Of a DNA stretch of 40,284 bases, positions 31,433 through 39,740 are shown piece by piece. Location of the stretch: assembly GCA_903916385.1 (NCBI GenBank), contig CAIWWH010000025.1, positions 1-40,284 on the forward strand, in the 5' to 3' direction. Source of the stretch: an uncultured Actinomycetes bacterium. GTDB taxonomy: Bacteria; Actinomycetota; Actinomycetes; Nanopelagicales; Nanopelagicaceae. Every line of letters begins with the position of its first letter. The stretch's first letter is position 1. The translations under genes and the position numbers were made by a program. Below the pieces are notes generated by a model that saw only the letters and a program-made list of their open reading frames with translations, ran no database searches and had not been told where the DNA came from.

Positions 31433-32781
31433 TCTGAAAAACCTGCGATGGATCGGACGATGGCGCGGGTCTGCCCCGCTGTGACGACCGAACCGGTCAC
31501 AACAACTGCGGAAATTCCTTCGCTGACCTGATTGATCAAGGTGCACTGCTCCATGGCGTAGGTGATGGCGGTGCGCAGGTCTCCCTCTTTATACACACGA
31601 TCCGCACCAAAGATGGGGATGGCCAGCTCGAAGAGGCGATCTACTGGGAGCGCACGGTCCGAGCTGCTCTGCGTTACGACTAGACGATCAATGACAGGCT
31701 CGAGTTCGGTGAGAACACCAACTACATCTTTATCACCCAAAATCGCGACCACGCCAAAGATCGATTCAAAATCAAATTCTCGGGCCAGGGTCTCAGCTAG
31801 AGCGTGTGCACCATGTGGATTGTGAGCAGCATCGACGATAACGGTGGGATCGCGATAGAGCACTTCAAGACGACCAGGTGATTCAACGCTAGCGAAGGCG
31901 CGGCGTACGACCTCTTCATCAAGAGCGACTCCTGCAAATGCTTCTGCTGCCGCTAGGGCAACCGCAGCATTGGTGGATTGGTGCGCACCGTAAAGTGGAA
32001 TAAAAATATCCTCGTAGGTATCGAAAATTCCCTTGATCGTGATCAGTTGTCCGCCGACCGCGAGTGCTCGCTTTGTTACGGAAAATTCCAGACCCTCACG
32101 ATACGGAATCGCTACACGCTCAATAACTCGAGCAGTGAGCGCAGTTGCGGCATCCACGGGTTGCGCCGCCATGACGACATGCGATTCATGTTTGATGATT
32201 CCCGATTTGGTAAGCGCGATCTCAGCAATCGTGTTGCCTAAATATTCTTGGTGATCAAGACCAATTGGAGTGATGACTGACACCTGGCTTTGTACAACAT
32301 TGGTTGCATCCCACTCCCCTCCCATCCCCGCTTCGATGATTGCGATGTCTACGGGGAATTCTGCAAATGCGACGAAGGCAAGTGCCGTCATGGCTTCGAA
32401 GAACGAAATCGGATGAGGTAGCCGACTATCAATGAGGTCTAAATAGAGTGCAATGTCGTTATAGGTCGCGATCATTCCTTCAGCGGGGATCGGAAGCCCG
32501 TTGATTGAGATGCGCTCCAAGAAACTTTCCAGGTGTGGGCTAGTGAAGCGGCCGGTGCGATATCCCAACTCGCGAAAGAGCGAATCGATCATCCGTGCTG
32601 TCGTGGTCTTGCCGTTCGTCCCCGCAATATGAATTGTTGGATAAGAAAGTTGTGGACTGCCTAATGCGTCACAGAGCGCCGCAATTCGATCAAGCGTTGG
32701 CTCGATCCGCGACTCGGGCCAACGCTTAAGAAGCGCCTGATAAATAAGGTCGAGAACTTGCTGATCTTCTGGGGAGGTCAT
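31429..32781 (-). CDS. folC: Folylpolyglutamate / dihydrofolate synthase
   Basis: Mur-ligase-family ATPase that adds glutamate to folates, possibly also acting on dihydropteroate. The 450 residues show the P-loop HIAGTNGKTTTARMIDSL, TGRFTSPHLESFLERISING, and VSVITPIGLDHQEYLGNT. The C-terminal ligase domain carries VDAAHNPHGAHALAETLA. The ATG lies 8 bases after the valS stop, with AAGG in front. Whether it has both activities cannot be told from sequence alone. Confidence 0.95.
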   Translation of the reverse strand: MTSPEDQQVLDLIYQALLKRWPESRIEPTLDRIAALCDALGSPQLSYPTIHIAGTNGKTTTARMIDSLFRELGYRTGRFTSPHLESFLERISINGLPIPAEGMIATYNDIALYLDLIDSRLPHPISFFEAMTALAFVAFAEFPVDIAIIEAGMGGEWDATNVVQSQVSVITPIGLDHQEYLGNTIAEIALTKSGIIKHESHVVMAAQPVDAATALTARVIERVAIPYREGLEFSVTKRALAVGGQLITIKGIFDTYEDIFIPLYGAHQSTNAAVALAAAEAFAGVALDEEVVRRAFASVESPGRLEVLYRDPTVIVDAAHNPHGAHALAETLAREFDFESIFGVVAILGDKDVVGVLTELEPVIDRLVVTQSSSDRALPVDRLFELAIPIFGADRVYKEGDLRTAITYAMEQCTLINQVSEGISAVVVTGSVVTAGQTRAIVRSIAGFSE

Positions 32782-32789
32782 CGAGAGCC

Positions 32790-35372
32790 TTATTCAGTTG
32801 GAAGCGCCGCGAGGGCTGCTTCGATCCGTTCGATATCGGCAGAGGTAACTTCTAGCCGTTCGCGAATTTCAGTGACCACTTCAAGAGGAGCTTTGGCCAT
32901 GAAGCCTTCGTTCTCGAGCTTCACCTTGGCAGTCGCAAGATCCTTTTGGGCCGTTGCAAGGTCTTTGGTGAGGCGGGCGCGCTCTGCCTTAATATCGATC
33001 GCACCCGTGAGATCAAATTCAACAGTCACGGAGCCAACTTCGATCTTCGCGCTGTAACTCCCTTCGCCACGCTCGGCGCGGACGATAAAGCGGATGGCGT
33101 CTTCGTATGCCTCTAATTCCCCAAGTCCAGTAAATCGAGCGACGATCTTTGCCGATGTCTTGATCCCTTGATCATTTCGGAAGCGACGGATCTCAGTGAT
33201 GATCTCTTGAATTGCAGCGACCGCCTTTAGGGAGAGCTCACTGGTATCCGAGCTTTTTACCTGTGGCCAGGAGGCAACAACTAGCGATTCGCCGCCGGTA
33301 ACGCTGCACCAAATCTCTTCAGTAATAAATGGCATCACAGGGTGAAGCAGACGCATAAGTTGATCCAAGACATGACCAAGCACGCGAGCCGTCTTTGCGG
33401 AATCGCTGCTTGCAAAGGTGGACTTGGTTAGTTCTAGGTACCAGTCGCAGAGGTCATCCCATGCGAAGTGATAGAGAAGTTCAAGCGCCTTTGCGAATTC
33501 AAATGTTTCAAGGAGCGCATCAACTTCTGTTGCGGTCTCGTTAAGGCGGGTAAGAATCCATTGGTCAATGAGGTTGAGGGATTCAAAGGCAGGTAGCTCA
33601 CCATTTGTGTGAGCACCATTCATCGTTGCAAAACGGGTTGCATTCCATAACTTGGTGGCGAAGTTACGTGAACCTGCGATCCACTCTTCGGCAAGTGCCT
33701 GATCGGCACCTGGATTTGCCATGCGGGCAAGTGTGAAGCGAAGGGCATCCGAACCGTACTTATCCATGAATTCAATCGGGTCAACGCCATTGCCGCGGCT
33801 CTTTGACATCTTCTTACCGAACTTGTCGCGTACCAGTCCATGTAGGGCGATGGTGTTGAAAGGTTGGACGCCATCCATGGCATACAAGCCCATCATCATC
33901 ATGCGGGCAACCCAGAAGAAGAGGATGTCATAGCCTGTGACAAGAACCGATGTCGGATAGAACTTCGCAAGATCAGCTGTCGATTCAGGCCAGCCCAACG
34001 TTGAGAAGGGCCAGAGGCCAGAGGAGAACCAGGTATCTAGGACATCTGGATCTTGAATATACCCAGCAGGCGGTTCTTCACCAGGGCCGCATACAACTAC
34101 CTCGTCGTTAGGACCGTAATAGACAGGAATGCGATGGCCCCACCAGAGCTGGCGGGAGATGCACCAGTCGTGCATGCCATCGACCCACTCGAAGTAACGT
34201 GGCGAAAGTTCTTCAGGAGAGATCTTTACTCGTCCGTCGCGGACTGCATCTCCCGCAGCCTTTGCGAGTGGCCCAACTTTTACGAACCACTGCTTGGAAA
34301 GAAGCGGCTCGACGATTGTGTCGCAGCGACTGCAATGTCCGACGGAGTGAACGTATGGGCGCACCTCTTTTACAACGCGACCTTGTCTGCGCAGCTCTTC
34401 GACAACAGCAACACGGGCAACGAAGCGATCCATGCCGTCAAACTCGATTCCAGAATTTTCCATCACCGCATGGATGTTCATGATGATCGGCATCTCGATG
34501 CCATGGCGGCTGGCCATCTCAAAGTCATTGGGGTCGTGCGCACCAGTTACCTTTACAGCTCCGGTTCCAAAGTCAGGGTCGACAAGTTCGTCAGCAATGA
34601 TCGGGATCCAACGATTTGCCAGTGGAAGCAATACTTTCTTGCCGATCATATGCGCATAGCGCGGATCGTCCGGGTGAACTGCAACTGCTCCATCACCCAA
34701 CATTGTTTCGGGTCGGGTAGTAGCAACTGTAATTTGTAGCTCATCATCGCCGTATCGCACCGAAACAAATTCGCCAGCAACATCGGAGTGCTCTACTTCG
34801 ATATCCGAAAGAGCGGTCAAACAACGTGGACACCAGTTGATGATCCGTTCGGCGCGGTAGATGAGGCCATCGTCGTAGAGCCGCTTAAAGATTGTGCGGA
34901 CAGCGGTAGAAAGTCCTGGATCCATAGTGAAGCGCTCGCGCGACCAATCGACGCTCGCACCCAAGCGCTTCATCTGATCAAGGATTAAGCCGCCCGATTC
35001 GGCCTTCCACTCCCAGACTTTCTCGACAAACTTTTCGCGCCCAAGATCGTGACGGGATGAACCTTGCGCGGCTAGCTGCTTCTCAACGAGGTTTTGGGTC
35101 GCGATGCCGGCGTGGTCCATGCCGGGAAGCCAGAGCGCCTCGAAGCCCTTCATCCGCTTCATACGGATCAAGATGTCCTGCAAGGTCAGATCAAGCGCGT
35201 GACCGATGTGGAGTGAGCCTGTGACGTTGGGTGGTGGAATGACGATGGTGAAGGGAACCTTGTCTGATTCCGCGTCGGCCTTGAAGTACTCGGCGTCGAG
35301 CCACTTCTTGTAGAGGCCCGGCTCAATGTCGGCTGGCGAGAAATTCGCAGCTAATTCTGGACGCTCATTCAT
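32790..35372 (-). CDS. valS: Valyl-tRNA synthetase
   Basis: Class I synthetase charging tRNA-Val. The 860 residues contain HIGH (55-58, SLHIGHALDL), the editing CP1 domain (about 190-340), KMSKS (GKKMSKSRGNGVDP), an anticodon-binding domain, and a C-terminal coiled coil (ERARLTKDLATAQKDLATAK). It starts 21 bases after clpX. The start lacks a Shine-Dalgarno. The bases before ATG are pyrimidine-rich (CTCCCTCCTT), with TAGACT a further step upstream. Confidence 0.97.
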   Translation of the reverse strand: MNERPELAANFSPADIEPGLYKKWLDAEYFKADAESDKVPFTIVIPPPNVTGSLHIGHALDLTLQDILIRMKRMKGFEALWLPGMDHAGIATQNLVEKQLAAQGSSRHDLGREKFVEKVWEWKAESGGLILDQMKRLGASVDWSRERFTMDPGLSTAVRTIFKRLYDDGLIYRAERIINWCPRCLTALSDIEVEHSDVAGEFVSVRYGDDELQITVATTRPETMLGDGAVAVHPDDPRYAHMIGKKVLLPLANRWIPIIADELVDPDFGTGAVKVTGAHDPNDFEMASRHGIEMPIIMNIHAVMENSGIEFDGMDRFVARVAVVEELRRQGRVVKEVRPYVHSVGHCSRCDTIVEPLLSKQWFVKVGPLAKAAGDAVRDGRVKISPEELSPRYFEWVDGMHDWCISRQLWWGHRIPVYYGPNDEVVVCGPGEEPPAGYIQDPDVLDTWFSSGLWPFSTLGWPESTADLAKFYPTSVLVTGYDILFFWVARMMMMGLYAMDGVQPFNTIALHGLVRDKFGKKMSKSRGNGVDPIEFMDKYGSDALRFTLARMANPGADQALAEEWIAGSRNFATKLWNATRFATMNGAHTNGELPAFESLNLIDQWILTRLNETATEVDALLETFEFAKALELLYHFAWDDLCDWYLELTKSTFASSDSAKTARVLGHVLDQLMRLLHPVMPFITEEIWCSVTGGESLVVASWPQVKSSDTSELSLKAVAAIQEIITEIRRFRNDQGIKTSAKIVARFTGLGELEAYEDAIRFIVRAERGEGSYSAKIEVGSVTVEFDLTGAIDIKAERARLTKDLATAQKDLATAKVKLENEGFMAKAPLEVVTEIRERLEVTSADIERIEAALAALPTE

Positions 35373-35393
35373 AAGGAGGGAGTCTAGATTAAG

Positions 35394-36689
35394 TTAAGCG
35401 CTCTTCTCTTCCGTGCGCTTTTCGCCCTTAACTGCCCGCTTTGGACCGCTGCCGCGATTGACATAAGTGGGGGTTGATTCCTTGAGCACAACTTCGGGAG
35501 TGATGATGACGCGCTCAACCTCTTTGCGAGAGGGAACTTCGTACATGACGCCAAGGAGGGTCTCCTCCATGATGGCGCGCAAGCCACGAGCTCCGGTGCC
35601 GCGCTTGATCGCGAGGTCGGCGACGACCTCAAGAGCCTCGTGCGTAAATTCGAGCTCCACGCCATCGATATCGAAGAGGCGTTGGTACTGCTTGATGAGC
35701 GCATTCTTTGGCTCGGTCAAGATCTCCATGAGAGCAGCTCGATCGAGATTTTCAACGCTGGTCAAAATCGGCAGGCGCCCGATGAACTCGGGGATCATTC
35801 CGAACTTGAGGAGATCTTCTGGCATGACTTCGCCGAAGATATCAATCTTGTCGATCTCGGATTGGCTCTGCAGAGTTGCGTTGAAGCCGACTCCCGCCTT
35901 GCCCTTGCGACCTTCGATGATCTTTTCGAGGCCAGCGAATGCTCCACCGACAATGAAGAGAATGTTGGTTGTATCGATCTGTAAAAATTCTTGATGCGGG
36001 TGTTTACGTCCACCTTGAGGTGGAACTGACGCAGTAGTGCCTTCGAGAATCTTAAGAAGAGCTTGCTGCACACCCTCGCCAGATACATCGCGAGTGATAG
36101 ATGGGTTCTCGGATTTGCGAGCGACCTTATCGATCTCATCGATGTAGATAATTCCAGTTTCTGCCTTCTTTACATCGAAGTCCGCGGCTTGAATCAACTT
36201 GAGGAGAATATTTTCAACATCTTCACCGACGTAGCCTGCTTCGGTCAAAGCAGTCGCATCAGCGATAGCGAACGGAACATTGAGCATCCGCGCCAGAGTC
36301 TGCGCAAGGAGAGTCTTGCCGCAGCCAGTTGGACCGAGGATAAGAATGTTCGACTTAGCGAGTTCGACAGAGTCCTCGCGATTGCCGACTTCAGATTGCA
36401 CGCGCTTGTAGTGGTTATAGACGGCGACCGAGAGCGACTTCTTGGCACGATCTTGTCCAACGACATATTGGTCGAGGAATGAGTAAATCTCTTGTGGCTT
36501 TGGAACTTCAGTCAGACCCAGTTGGGTCGTCTCGTTGAGCTCTTCGATGATGATCTCGTTGCAGAGATCGATGCACTCGTCGCATATGTAAACGCCGGGA
36601 CCTGCAATCAACTTCTTAACCTGCTTCTGCGTCTTGCCGCAGAAGGAGCATTTAAGAAGGTCGCCGGTCTCGCCAATACGCGTGGTCAT
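35394..36689 (-). CDS. clpX: ATP-dependent Clp protease ATP-binding subunit ClpX
   Basis: AAA+ unfoldase that feeds tagged proteins to ClpP. The 431 residues have the N-terminal zinc-binding domain (C14, C17, C36, C39), Walker A GPTGCGKT (119-126), Walker B IIYIDEID, the RKH pore loop and the C-terminal small domain. A ClpP-docking IGF-type loop was not located with confidence. An intrinsic terminator separates it from clpP1-clpP2. The ATG has no ribosome-binding site and has a TACGAT box ending 6 bases upstream, so it appears to be independently transcribed and leaderless. Confidence 0.97.
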   Translation of the reverse strand: MTTRIGETGDLLKCSFCGKTQKQVKKLIAGPGVYICDECIDLCNEIIIEELNETTQLGLTEVPKPQEIYSFLDQYVVGQDRAKKSLSVAVYNHYKRVQSEVGNREDSVELAKSNILILGPTGCGKTLLAQTLARMLNVPFAIADATALTEAGYVGEDVENILLKLIQAADFDVKKAETGIIYIDEIDKVARKSENPSITRDVSGEGVQQALLKILEGTTASVPPQGGRKHPHQEFLQIDTTNILFIVGGAFAGLEKIIEGRKGKAGVGFNATLQSQSEIDKIDIFGEVMPEDLLKFGMIPEFIGRLPILTSVENLDRAALMEILTEPKNALIKQYQRLFDIDGVELEFTHEALEVVADLAIKRGTGARGLRAIMEETLLGVMYEVPSRKEVERVIITPEVVLKESTPTYVNRGSGPKRAVKGEKRTEEKSA

Positions 36690-36695
36690 GGCTAA

Positions 36696-36701
36696 ATCGT
36701 A
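36696..36701 (-). promoter_or_regulatory. -10 box of a probable leaderless clpX promoter
   Basis: TACGAT is followed by TTAGCC and then the clpX ATG, giving a predicted start on the A of ATG. It lies just past the clpP2 terminator. The -35 region falls in the terminator stem and does not match consensus. Confidence 0.52.
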
Positions 36702-36712
36702 AATGGAAAGGC

Positions 36713-36743
36713 AAAAGGCGGGGTCGATTTTTCGACCCCGCCT
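36713..36743 (-). terminator. Intrinsic terminator after clpP2
   Basis: AGGCGGGGTCGA-AAAA-TCGACCCCGCCT is a perfect 12-bp stem followed by TTTGCCTTTCC. It lies 22 bases after the clpP2 stop. The stem is very strong. The T-tract is short and broken. Confidence 0.88.
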
Positions 36744-36765
36744 GTTCGCTTATAGAAGAATCAGA

Positions 36766-37401
36766 TTAAGGCTTGATCGCCTTACGGCTAGCAAGCACCT
36801 GGTCGATGATTCCGTATGCGACTGCCTCTTCGGCGGTCAAGATCTTGTCTCGCTCGATATCCTTCGAAACTTCCTCGACCGTCTTCTTGGAATCCTTTGC
36901 GAGCATCTTCTCGAGCAGCGAGCGCATGCGCATGATCTCGGCAGCTTGGATTTCAATATCAGAACCCTGTCCGCCACCCTCTGAGTAAGGCTGGTGGATC
37001 AAGATACGAGCGTTCTCAAGCGCCATGCGCTTACCCTTTGCGCCGCCAGCCAAGAGGACGGCAGCTGCAGAGGCAGCTTGTCCCAGGCAGATGGTCATTA
37101 CATCTGGGCGAACGAATTGCATGGTGTCGTAGATCGCGGTCAATGCGGTGAATGAACCACCGGGAGAGTTGATGTACATCATGATGTCACGATCAGGATC
37201 CATCGACTCGAGAGTCAAGAGCTGCGCCATAACATCGTTTGCCACAGTGTCATCAATTGCCTGACCGACGAAGATGATCCGCTCTTCGAAGAGCTTCGTA
37301 TATGGATCTAGGCGCTTGTAACCATAAGAAGTTTTCTCTTCAATGGTTGGAAGGACATAGCGATTGGTGATCTCTTGTGCGTTCTTCATCTCGTTCTTCA
37401 T
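36766..37401 (-). CDS. clpP2: ATP-dependent Clp protease proteolytic subunit (ClpP2-like)
   Basis: Serine protease subunit of the actinobacterial ClpP1P2 complex. The 211 residues carry the triad S111 ([10 protein letters not shown]), H136 (ILIHQPYS) and D185 (ERDKILTA), with the family spacing of 25 and 49 residues. The N-terminus [21 protein letters not shown] resembles ClpP2 of mycobacteria. The start overlaps the clpP1 stop by 4 bases (ATGA). A second ATG four codons in is possible. The numbering 1/2 follows gene order. Confidence 0.96.
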   Translation of the reverse strand: MKNEMKNAQEITNRYVLPTIEEKTSYGYKRLDPYTKLFEERIIFVGQAIDDTVANDVMAQLLTLESMDPDRDIMMYINSPGGSFTALTAIYDTMQFVRPDVMTICLGQAASAAAVLLAGGAKGKRMALENARILIHQPYSEGGGQGSDIEIQAAEIMRMRSLLEKMLAKDSKKTVEEVSKDIERDKILTAEEAVAYGIIDQVLASRKAIKP

Positions 37402-38009
37402 GCTGTTCCACCGCTTCCTGAAACTTGTCCTGCAGAGCGAACGACGTGATCAATGAGGCCGTAGGACTTTGCCTCTTCGGCATCAAACCAGCGGTCGCGA
37501 TCAGAGTCTTCGGTAATTTTTTCGACAGTCTGGCCAGAGTGAAAGGCGATCAACTCAGCCATCTTGCGCTTTGTGTACTTCATCTGGTCTGCCTGGATCT
37601 TGATCTCAGTTGCAGTACCTCCGATGCCACCAAGTGGTTGGTGCATTAAGACGCGAGCATTAGGAAGCGCGTAGCGCTTTCCGGGTGCACCAGCAGTCAA
37701 GAGGAACTGACCCATTGAAGCTGCAAGGCCCATTGTCACCGTTGCTACATCGTTCTTGATGTATTGCATGGTGTCATAGATCGCCATACCAGCAGAGACT
37801 GAACCTCCGGGCGAGTTGATGTAAAGATAAATATCTTTCTCTTGATCTTCGGCGGCTAGCAACAGCATCTGAGCAGCGATGGCATTAGCCATGTTGTCTT
37901 CGACCTGTCCGACCATAAAAATGATTCGTTCGCGGAGCAAGCGTTGGTAGACCTGATCGTCTAACCCGCCTGCAAATTGAGCCGCTGAACGCGCGGTGAT
38001 TGGATCCAC
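37398..38009 (-). CDS. clpP1: ATP-dependent Clp protease proteolytic subunit (ClpP1-like)
   Basis: First subunit of the ClpP1P2 heterocomplex. The ORF-track TTG start is rejected because it would include the ribosome-binding site. The GTG at 38009 (read [12 protein letters not shown]) follows AGGAGG by 4 bases and gives 203 residues. The triad is S98 (GLAASMGQF), H123 (LMHQPLGG) and D172 (SDRDRWF). In characterised actinobacteria both subunits are required for activity. Translational coupling to clpP2 agrees with equal dosage. Confidence 0.95.
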   Translation of the reverse strand: MDPITARSAAQFAGGLDDQVYQRLLRERIIFMVGQVEDNMANAIAAQMLLLAAEDQEKDIYLYINSPGGSVSAGMAIYDTMQYIKNDVATVTMGLAASMGQFLLTAGAPGKRYALPNARVLMHQPLGGIGGTATEIKIQADQMKYTKRKMAELIAFHSGQTVEKITEDSDRDRWFDAEEAKSYGLIDHVVRSAGQVSGSGGTA

Positions 38010-38136
38010 TATTCCTCCTGACAGCAACGCCGAAAACTCAGCATCTACTCCTGTTATGACAGTAACAATCTTTCAGCGCTAACGCTTCCCAATTCCGTCA
38101 ACTTTCACGCTTGGGGTGTTCGCTCTGAGAGAAGTG
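38010..38136 (-). promoter_or_regulatory. clpP1 upstream region with dyad repeat
   Basis: The 127-base gap between tig and clpP1 holds the inverted repeat TGTTA-CTGTCA-TAACA (38052-38067), nested with CTGT-TATG-ACAG on the plus strand. It also holds AGCGTTAGCGCT-like sequence nearer tig. A TTGACG is present but has no good -10 at the right distance. No clear promoter can be named, and there is no intrinsic terminator for tig. Confidence 0.35.
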
Positions 38137-39429
38137 TTATTCCTCGGTGGTTGCTGAGGCTGCAGGTTGTGGGCGAAGAGCTTCAAGGTCAACGCTCTTT
38201 CCAGACTTTGTGATGACCTTAACGCGGCCCAGTACAGCAGCCAGCGCCTTAGCGCGCGCTACCTCGGAGACCATCGTTGAGATCTGTCCGTTGACAGTCA
38301 CTTCTTGAATGAATTGATCCGGGCTCATGCCATAACGCTGCGATTGACGCACGAGGTATTCGGTGAGTTCGTTCTCGTTAACAGAGACGCTCTCGGCTGA
38401 GACGATGGTGTCCAGGATAATTTCATATGTAAGTTGCTTGGTGGTCTGCTCAGTTACTTCTGCGCGGTGAGCGTCATCTTCCAGGCGGCCTTCACCCTGG
38501 AGGTGATTATTAACCTCATCCTCGATGAACTTCTGTGGGAGCGGAACAGTAATTGTTTCAACGAGCGTCTCAACGAGTTGATCGCGCGCAGCTGCACCCT
38601 GTTCAAGAAGCTTTAAACGCTCAATGCGAGCCTGCACATCGTTCTTCAGTTCAGCAAGTGTGTCGAACTCCGAAGCGAGGGTTGCGAAGGAATCATCGAG
38701 TGGAGGAAGTTCGCGAGTCTTAACTGCCTTGACCGTGACATCAACGTCGCCGGGTTCGCCCTCGGCCATACCGACAAGTGTCGTCTCAAAGCGCTTGCTC
38801 TCGCCAGCAGATAAACCCGTCAGCGCTTCATCAAGTCCATCAACCATTGTGTTTGAACCGACTTCATATGAAATGTCATTGGCGGTTCCACCGTCGAGAG
38901 GTTTTCCAGCAGAAGATGCAACAAGATCGATCGTTACGAAGTCACCGAGTTCAACGGCCTTTTCAACAGTCGTAAGAGTTCCAAAGCGAGCGCGCAACGC
39001 ATCCACTTGCTCATCAACCTCTGCATCGCCAACAACAACATCATCAACGGTGATCGTCATTTCAGAGAAGTTAGGTAGCGAAATATCCGGACGAACGTCT
39101 ACTTCAACAGTGAATGAGAGCTTCTCTCTATCGACCAATTCAGTGATATCCACCTCTGGTCGACCAATAGAAGCAATCTTGTGCTCCTTCTTCGCATCCG
39201 AGAAGAAGTCACCCAGTGAAAGGTTGATTGCCTCATCGAGGATCGCAGCACGCCCCACGCGCTGCTCGACGAGAGCTGCTGGAACCTTGCCCTTACGGAA
39301 ACCGGGGATTGCGATCCGCTCACCCAGAGCCTTGTTGGCCCGAGCCATATAGGGGGCGAGTTCTTCAAAGGAGACTTCGATGGAAACTTTCGTACGGGTA
39401 TCACTGAGTTTTTCTACGGCGCTTTTCAC
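38137..39429 (-). CDS. tig: Trigger factor
   Basis: Ribosome-bound chaperone and prolyl isomerase that meets nascent chains. The ORF-track start lies inside tRNA-Pro. The GTG at 39429 (read MKSAVEKLSDTRTKVSIEV) follows GAAAGGG and gives 430 residues. The N-terminal ribosome-binding domain has the signature PGFRKGKVPAALVEQRVG. A PPIase domain (about 150-235, LGDFVTIDLVASSAGKPLDGG) and the C-terminal helical arms follow. The gene is 31 bases downstream of tRNA-Pro with no obvious separate promoter. It precedes clpP1-clpP2, as in many bacteria. Confidence 0.96.
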   Translation of the reverse strand: MKSAVEKLSDTRTKVSIEVSFEELAPYMARANKALGERIAIPGFRKGKVPAALVEQRVGRAAILDEAINLSLGDFFSDAKKEHKIASIGRPEVDITELVDREKLSFTVEVDVRPDISLPNFSEMTITVDDVVVGDAEVDEQVDALRARFGTLTTVEKAVELGDFVTIDLVASSAGKPLDGGTANDISYEVGSNTMVDGLDEALTGLSAGESKRFETTLVGMAEGEPGDVDVTVKAVKTRELPPLDDSFATLASEFDTLAELKNDVQARIERLKLLEQGAAARDQLVETLVETITVPLPQKFIEDEVNNHLQGEGRLEDDAHRAEVTEQTTKQLTYEIILDTIVSAESVSVNENELTEYLVRQSQRYGMSPDQFIQEVTVNGQISTMVSEVARAKALAAVLGRVKVITKSGKSVDLEALRPQPAASATTEE

Positions 39430-39460
39430 GAAGGCCCTTTCGACAGTTTGATCTGATTTC

Positions 39461-39536
39461 TGGTCGGGGCGGGGAGATTCGAACTCCCGGTCTCCTGCTC
39501 CCAAAGCAGGCGCGCTAGCCACTACGCTACGCCCCG
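39461..39536 (-). tRNA. tRNA-Pro (anticodon TGG)
   Basis: Complete cloverleaf with encoded CCA. Acceptor CGGGGCG pairs with CGCCCCG at all seven positions. The anticodon stem CCTGC/GCAGG encloses TTTGGGA, giving anticodon TGG. The T arm has GGGAGTTCGAATCTCCC. It has a candidate promoter upstream and sits just before tig. Confidence 0.97.
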
Positions 39537-39551
39537 TCGGCGTAAGTGAGG

Positions 39552-39581
39552 AGTCTAAGGGTAGAAGTTCACAACTCCCAA
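39552..39581 (-). promoter_or_regulatory. Candidate promoter of tRNA-Pro (and possibly tig)
   Basis: TTGGGA (-35) and TAGACT (-10, TANNNT) are 18 bases apart, placing the start a few bases before the tRNA. No second promoter is evident between the tRNA and tig. Confidence 0.5.
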
Positions 39582-39662
39582 CCAGAGCCGATAGCCTTAC
39601 CCCCTGTACGCACGATCCCCAGGTGGGCGCCCCCTAAAAGGCACCCTCCCCGAGGCAATTAT

Positions 39663-39736
39663 GCGGGTGTAGCTCAATGGTAGAGCCCCAGCCTTCCAAG
39701 CTGGCCATGCCGGTTCGATCCCGGTCACCCGCTCCA
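39663..39736 (+). tRNA. tRNA-Gly (anticodon TCC)
   Basis: Complete cloverleaf with encoded CCA, and the only plus-strand gene in the window. Acceptor GCGGGTG pairs with CACCCGC. The anticodon stem CCAGC/GCTGG encloses CTTCCAA, giving anticodon TCC. The T arm is CCGGTTCGATCCCGG. Its 3' end is 4 bases from the stop codon of the convergent collagen-like gene. I found no convincing promoter. Confidence 0.97.
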
Positions 39737-39740
39737 ACCG

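Noticed and set aside
34053-34739. 228-residue plus-strand ORF opposite valS
   Set aside because: It lies inside valS, which has all catalytic motifs. The translation shows no family features and no convincing start signal.
38028-38136. Possible ClgR operator before clpP1
   Set aside because: GCGC-containing and GTTCGC-containing stretches are present, but the spacing and half-sites do not fit the ClgR motifs I know, so I do not claim it.
38624-39352. 242-residue plus-strand ORF opposite tig
   Set aside because: It is fully antisense to the well-supported trigger factor gene, Ser/Ala-rich in the way expected of a shadow frame, and has no recognisable domain.
39430-39522. N-terminal extension of trigger factor suggested by the ORF track
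   Set aside because: The extra codons are tRNA-Pro sequence. The GTG at 39429 gives the normal N-terminus.
39537-39662. Small gene or terminator in the gap between the two divergent tRNAs
   Set aside because: No ORF with a ribosome-binding site was found. GC-rich short inverted repeats such as GGGCGCCC are present but lack a T-run.
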